8,143 bases of DNA, from contig DAOVGE010000096.1 in the NCBI GenBank assembly GCA_030672605.1, forward strand, positions 1 to 8,143, read 5' to 3'. This DNA is from Methanosarcinales archaeon. Lineage in GTDB: Archaea; Halobacteriota; Methanosarcinia; Methanosarcinales; Methanogasteraceae. Below, one piece after another: positions 5,429 to 8,143 of this stretch. The notes under the pieces were generated by a model. The model was not told the origin of the DNA. It saw only the letters and a list, made by a program, of their open reading frames with translations, and made no database searches. How positions within the stretch are numbered: position 1 is the stretch's first letter; the number at the start of each line of letters is the position of its first letter. The translations under genes were made by a program, and so were the position numbers.

Positions 5429-6969
5429 CGATTGGACTCCCTATCACTATAATATTTCCTGCACCTGCCGTTTGCAACGATCACAGATACTCCACGCGCA
5501 GTGAGTTTTCCATGGATCAAACGCTCGATGAACCGCTGATCAGCACTCTCATCGATGACTGTTACATCGTTGCAGCATGCACGGATGACACGGGTCATGT
5601 CAGGTACGTCCTGCCCTCCGGTCATCGCAGATACTCTGTTCTGCAGAACAATTGCCAGAACGTCTCGTTTGTTGGACTTTGCGTCGAGCAATGCCTGCAA
5701 TCCGGAATGTACGAGACCGAAATCACCTGTTACCGCGATACTCTTCTCTGGCATCCCTGACGCAACCCCAATTGCGCTGCCGAGCGCATAAGCAAGATCC
5801 ACAACTCCTGAGGGAGCCGTTCTTATCGAGCATCCCACATCTCCGGCGATTACGATTCCATTCTCCTTCTTGACGTTCTTTATCGCCTCGTAGATCGGTA
5901 TGAACGGGCAGTCGTCGCAGATCTCGCGAGTAAACCCGCGGCTCTCCAGTGTTTCAGGGTACAGATCCAGTTCGAGTGTACCCTTGTCCATGTTCTCCAT
6001 TGCGAAGAGAATGTCGTCCCCTGTCAGACCCCCGTGCGGAAGATGTCCTGACCGCCTGCCGAGAACGCTTCCGGATTGCAACTGCGATTCAATCACAGTC
6101 CCGGTCTCCTCAACGATTAACACGCGCCGATCCCTGATGAAATCCGCGATCTTCCCAATCGGTAGTGGATTTACGAACGAAAGTGAGAGGTGCGGGATAT
6201 TGAGTCTTTTCTGGCGCATGATCATATCGACGGTCGTTGATGCATAGCCTGACGAGATGATGCACGCCTGCACGCCCATGCTTGTGCCTGCGTCTACGTC
6301 TACACCATCCTCTGTGCGCACGTTCAGATGCGAGTCCTCGGAGAGATCTTCCATTGTCGGATACGTATCCCTATGAAACAACTGATACCTGCCATGCATC
6401 GAGTATTCCCAGATCGATCTATCGAATAAATGCGATTCAGACTTGCTTTGTGTCTGTGCTCCTTCGATTGTGTGCGTGCATTCCGATTGCATCAGCCGGT
6501 CGGTCACCCTGACAATCACAGGAGTGCGCACGGCTTCACTGAGGAGGTACGCCTCAGTGATTGCAAAGCGCAGATTGCGCGGGTTCGGATCGAGAACAGG
6601 CACCTCTGCAATCAAGCCCCAGTATCTCGAGTCCTGCTCGTTCTGCGAGCCTATAGCCAGCGGGTCGTCTCCTGCGATGATCACGATTCCCGCTCCGATT
6701 GTGTGTGTGCATGCGGTTATGAGCGGATCTGCGAGAACATTCATCCCGACATGCTTCACGATTACCATTGACCGGCTGCCGCATGCCGATGTCCCGAGCG
6801 CAATCTCCATTGCGAGTTTCTCGTTTATGCACCACTCCGCATGCGCCTCTGCGATCAAACGCTCAGCAATCCCGGTCGTCGGGTAGCCCGGAACACATGC
6901 GATGGTTTTGACGTTGCATTCACTGACTGCGGCTGCGATTACGTCGGTGCAGGGGAGACTTGTGGTCAT
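5425..6969 (-). CDS. IorA-like thiamine-pyrophosphate 2-oxoacid oxidoreductase subunit without ferredoxin domain
   Basis: 514 residues resembling IorA, the alpha subunit of indolepyruvate ferredoxin oxidoreductase. Residues ~1-165 are the pyrimidine-binding domain, with Glu50 in the conserved NEK and VKHVGMNVLADPL (71-83). Residues ~230-320 form the central domain (VEETG at 286-290). A CDDC motif at 351-354 sits where IorA has CxxC-Pro. Residues ~370-500 are the pyrophosphate/Mg domain: GDVGC (376-380), GDFGLVHSG (415-423) and LQNRVSAMTGGQ (442-453), including the cofactor-binding Asp416 and Asn444. The chain ends just after the TPP domain, so the C-terminal two-[4Fe-4S] ferredoxin domain (roughly 100 residues) of classical IorA is absent, and no iorB lies nearby. 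It may be a non-oxidative 2-oxoacid enzyme or use a separate electron carrier. It leads a three-gene operon with the CbiC-like and S-layer-domain genes. Start is ATG. Confidence 0.88.
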   Translation of the reverse strand: MTTSLPCTDVIAAAVSECNVKTIACVPGYPTTGIAERLIAEAHAEWCINEKLAMEIALGTSACGSRSMVIVKHVGMNVLADPLITACTHTIGAGIVIIAGDDPLAIGSQNEQDSRYWGLIAEVPVLDPNPRNLRFAITEAYLLSEAVRTPVIVRVTDRLMQSECTHTIEGAQTQSKSESHLFDRSIWEYSMHGRYQLFHRDTYPTMEDLSEDSHLNVRTEDGVDVDAGTSMGVQACIISSGYASTTVDMIMRQKRLNIPHLSLSFVNPLPIGKIADFIRDRRVLIVEETGTVIESQLQSGSVLGRRSGHLPHGGLTGDDILFAMENMDKGTLELDLYPETLESRGFTREICDDCPFIPIYEAIKNVKKENGIVIAGDVGCSIRTAPSGVVDLAYALGSAIGVASGMPEKSIAVTGDFGLVHSGLQALLDAKSNKRDVLAIVLQNRVSAMTGGQDVPDMTRVIRACCNDVTVIDESADQRFIERLIHGKLTARGVSVIVANGRCRKYYSDRESNR

Positions 6970-6991
6970 GGTTGATGGATTAATTGACCCC

Positions 6992-7000
6992 CTATAACTT
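6992..7000 (-). promoter_or_regulatory. TATA-box-like element for the IorA-like gene
   Basis: Read on the minus strand, AAGTTATAGG is centred about 27 bases before the ATG at 6969. This is the distance expected if transcription starts at or next to the start codon, implying a leaderless mRNA; no Shine-Dalgarno is seen in the gap. The box and spacing resemble those of the PHP gene. Confidence 0.45.
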
Positions 7001-7064
7001 GACTCTGTCAGATGTGTCCACTCCTTGATAACCTAACTATTGCGCCAGTCATATATATAGCGTT

Positions 7065-7715
7065 TCACCCGCGCACAGACTCAACCAGACGTCTTGGGTT
7101 TGCACCCGTCGCAGCAGCCGCATCGCGCTCACTCAACCCGGAGCCAAGCGCAACGATTTGCGCAACCTCGTCTGTGATCAGATCGTCTGGCGCATGCGCA
7201 TCCGTGTTCACGACAAGATCGCACCCGATCTCGCATGCGATCCGTGCAACGTGCCCGTTTGTCCGGTTGTGCCCGGATCTCGCCGTGATTTCGAGCAGTA
7301 TTCCGTTTTCACGTGCCAGTTCAGCCTCGTCTTCGGTGATCAGTCCCGGATGCGCCAGAATGTCGATATCGGAGTGCAGCGCAGCAAAATTTGTGCCGGA
7401 AGCTACCGGCTCCACCGTGGTTTCGCCATGCACCACAATCACTTCGGAACCGAGCAACCGCGCCTTCGTTGCGAGCGCGGCAATCTTTCCTGGCGGAACA
7501 TGCGTAATCTCCACCCCGCGAAGAACGCTGACATCCCATTCCCCCTCCAAAAACGAGGTTTTCTTCATCGCATCCAGCACAAATTCGATATTCGTAAAAT
7601 CAACATGATCCGTGATCGCGATCGCAGAGTATCCATGCGTAACTGCGCGGCGGACGAGTTCCGCGGGTATCAGTTCGCCGTCGCTGAATATCGAATGCGT
7701 GTGCAGATCGATCAT
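7065..7715 (-). CDS. PHP-domain metallohydrolase (histidinol-phosphatase-like)
   Basis: 216 residues forming one PHP domain, a fold that binds two or three metal ions and usually cleaves phosphoesters. Ligand motifs occur in order: HTHSIFSDGE with His5, His7 and Asp12; ITDH with His37; GVEITH with Glu69; VVHGET with His96; AHPG with His122; and NTDAH with Asp172 and His174. All expected metal-binding positions are therefore present and the enzyme is probably active. This short archaeal type is often annotated as histidinol phosphatase-like. No histidine-synthesis gene is near, so the substrate is open; nucleotide or sugar phosphates are alternatives. The ATG start is followed at once by the first metal motif, as in relatives. 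It is transcribed towards the IorA-like gene but has its own likely promoter and 95 bases separate the two. Confidence 0.92.
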   Translation of the reverse strand: MIDLHTHSIFSDGELIPAELVRRAVTHGYSAIAITDHVDFTNIEFVLDAMKKTSFLEGEWDVSVLRGVEITHVPPGKIAALATKARLLGSEVIVVHGETTVEPVASGTNFAALHSDIDILAHPGLITEDEAELARENGILLEITARSGHNRTNGHVARIACEIGCDLVVNTDAHAPDDLITDEVAQIVALGSGLSERDAAAATGANPRRLVESVRG

Positions 7716-7735
7716 GATGAATATATGGCACGAAA

Positions 7736-7745
7736 CCTATAAGTA
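7736..7745 (-). promoter_or_regulatory. TATA-box-like element for the PHP gene
   Basis: On the minus strand the sequence reads TACTTATAGG, centred about 25 bases before the ATG at 7715. No Shine-Dalgarno stands in front of the ATG, so the transcript is probably leaderless. Because the TATA core is close to symmetrical, it could also contribute to the divergent DUF211 gene, whose ATG is about 68 bases away on the other side. Confidence 0.45.
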
Positions 7746-7762
7746 TTGCCCAACAGAAGATT

Positions 7763-7773
7763 CTTCATAATAT
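7763..7773 (+). promoter_or_regulatory. Possible TATA-like element for the DUF211 gene
   Basis: CTTCATAATAT is centred roughly 40 bases before the ATG at 7808 and would place a transcription start about 10-15 bases upstream of the gene. The match to an archaeal TATA box is only fair and no Shine-Dalgarno is visible, so this is tentative. Confidence 0.25.
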
Positions 7774-7807
7774 CGGTCATACACAGATTATCTCTACAGA
7801 AAATACC

Positions 7808-8101
7808 ATGAACGGAATAAAAAGGCTTATTCTTGACGTTTTGAAGCTCCATAACCCGACGATTATCGAGATGGCAGATGCGATTGGGAGACTGCCCGGC
7901 GTAGATGGTGTGAATGTGAGTCTCTATGAGGTTGATCAGCAGACCGAGAACGTCAAGGTCACAGTCGAAGGTGAGGGTCTCGAGTTCGATCAGATCAAAG
8001 AAGTGATCGAGCATTTTGGCGCAGCGATCCACAGCATCGACGAGGTTGCATCCGGCAAACGCCTCGTCGAGGAGATAGAGACCTTGCAGGATCGGACTTA
8101 G
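7808..8101 (+). CDS. DUF211 family protein
   Basis: 97 residues, the normal size for DUF211 (Pfam PF02680), a family of small, mostly archaeal proteins with a ferredoxin-like alpha/beta fold reported to form oligomers. Recognition rests on the pattern: a first strand with IKRLILDVLKLHNPTI (4-19), a helix with MADAIGRLPGVDGVNVSLYE (22-41), the strand NVKVTVEGEGLEFDQIKEVI (48-67) and the closing HFGAAIHSIDEVASGK (69-84). The role is unknown; metal or ligand sensing has been suggested from the fold's likeness to ACT/regulatory domains, but nothing here tests that. The gene is divergent from the PHP gene across a 92-base spacer. ATG start; no clear Shine-Dalgarno. Confidence 0.92.
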   Translation: MNGIKRLILDVLKLHNPTIIEMADAIGRLPGVDGVNVSLYEVDQQTENVKVTVEGEGLEFDQIKEVIEHFGAAIHSIDEVASGKRLVEEIETLQDRT

Positions 8102-8125
8102 GGCTTGCAGAAAAATAAAGTAGCA

Positions 8126-8130
8126 TTTTT
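8126..8130 (+). terminator. Possible oligo-T termination signal after DUF211
   Basis: A run of five T residues 24 bases after the DUF211 stop could act as an archaeal intrinsic terminator, which needs a T-run rather than a hairpin. The run is short and the window ends soon after, so this is weak. Confidence 0.25.
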
Positions 8131-8143
8131 GGCAGGTAGACCC

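Noticed and set aside
6440..6720. Repeated GTGTGTG-containing segments coding for Cys-Thr-His-Thr-Ile twice in the IorA-like protein
   Set aside because: The two copies lie in unrelated parts of the protein and match over only a few residues; chance is the simplest explanation.
6970..7064. Riboswitch (thiamine or cobalamin) upstream of the IorA-like gene
   Set aside because: The 95-base spacer is too short once the TATA-like box is placed about 27 bases before the ATG, and no conserved riboswitch core is visible.
7012..7742. Long plus-strand open frames opposite the PHP gene
   Set aside because: Their translations are Ser/Arg/Cys-rich with no recognisable family, while the minus-strand frame carries every PHP metal-binding motif.

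Overview
The window reads as a chromosomal stretch of a euryarchaeon, most likely a methanogen or methane/alkane-oxidising relative of the Methanosarcinales/Methanomicrobia. The evidence is a DUF211 protein (an almost purely archaeal family), a single-domain relative of the Methanosarcina-type S-layer protein, TATA-like boxes about 26 bases upstream of start codons (leaderless transcription), Shine-Dalgarno sequences placed over upstream stop codons, and frequent GTG/TTG starts. No rRNA, tRNA, CRISPR array, insertion sequence or phage gene was seen. The taxonomic placement is inference.

Layout. Bases 2-127 hold the last 41 codons of an unidentified protein ending in a membrane helix. Bases 193-4113 (+) form a tight block: a secreted, stalked, membrane-anchored surface protein, then a MacB/LolD-type ABC ATPase and two paralogous FtsX-type permeases. 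All junctions are overlaps or a 6-base gap, so this is almost certainly one operon. On the opposite strand, bases 6969-4096 form a second tight block. It starts with a thiamine-pyrophosphate enzyme resembling the alpha subunit of indolepyruvate ferredoxin oxidoreductase but without its ferredoxin domain. Next comes a CbiC/CobH (precorrin-8X methylmutase) homologue that appears to lack the catalytic histidine, and last a small S-layer-domain surface protein. The two blocks converge and overlap by 18 bases. Beyond them lie a PHP-domain metallohydrolase (7715-7065, -) and a divergently oriented DUF211 gene (7808-8101, +).

How the genes may work together. The ABC ATPase and two permeases should form one heteromeric MacB/FtsX-like complex acting at the cell surface, not a small-solute importer. 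Surface proteins of the same design (signal peptide, extracellular domain, Pro/Thr/Ser stalk, C-terminal membrane anchor) lie on both sides of it, which suggests an envelope-related module. The most unusual part is the coupled pair of IorA-like and CbiC-like genes. Each has lost something its well-known relative needs: the ferredoxin domain and IorB partner in one case, the catalytic His in the other. They may therefore do a job different from indolepyruvate oxidation and cobalamin synthesis. This is the best candidate here for an undescribed function, but its chemistry cannot be read from the sequence alone.
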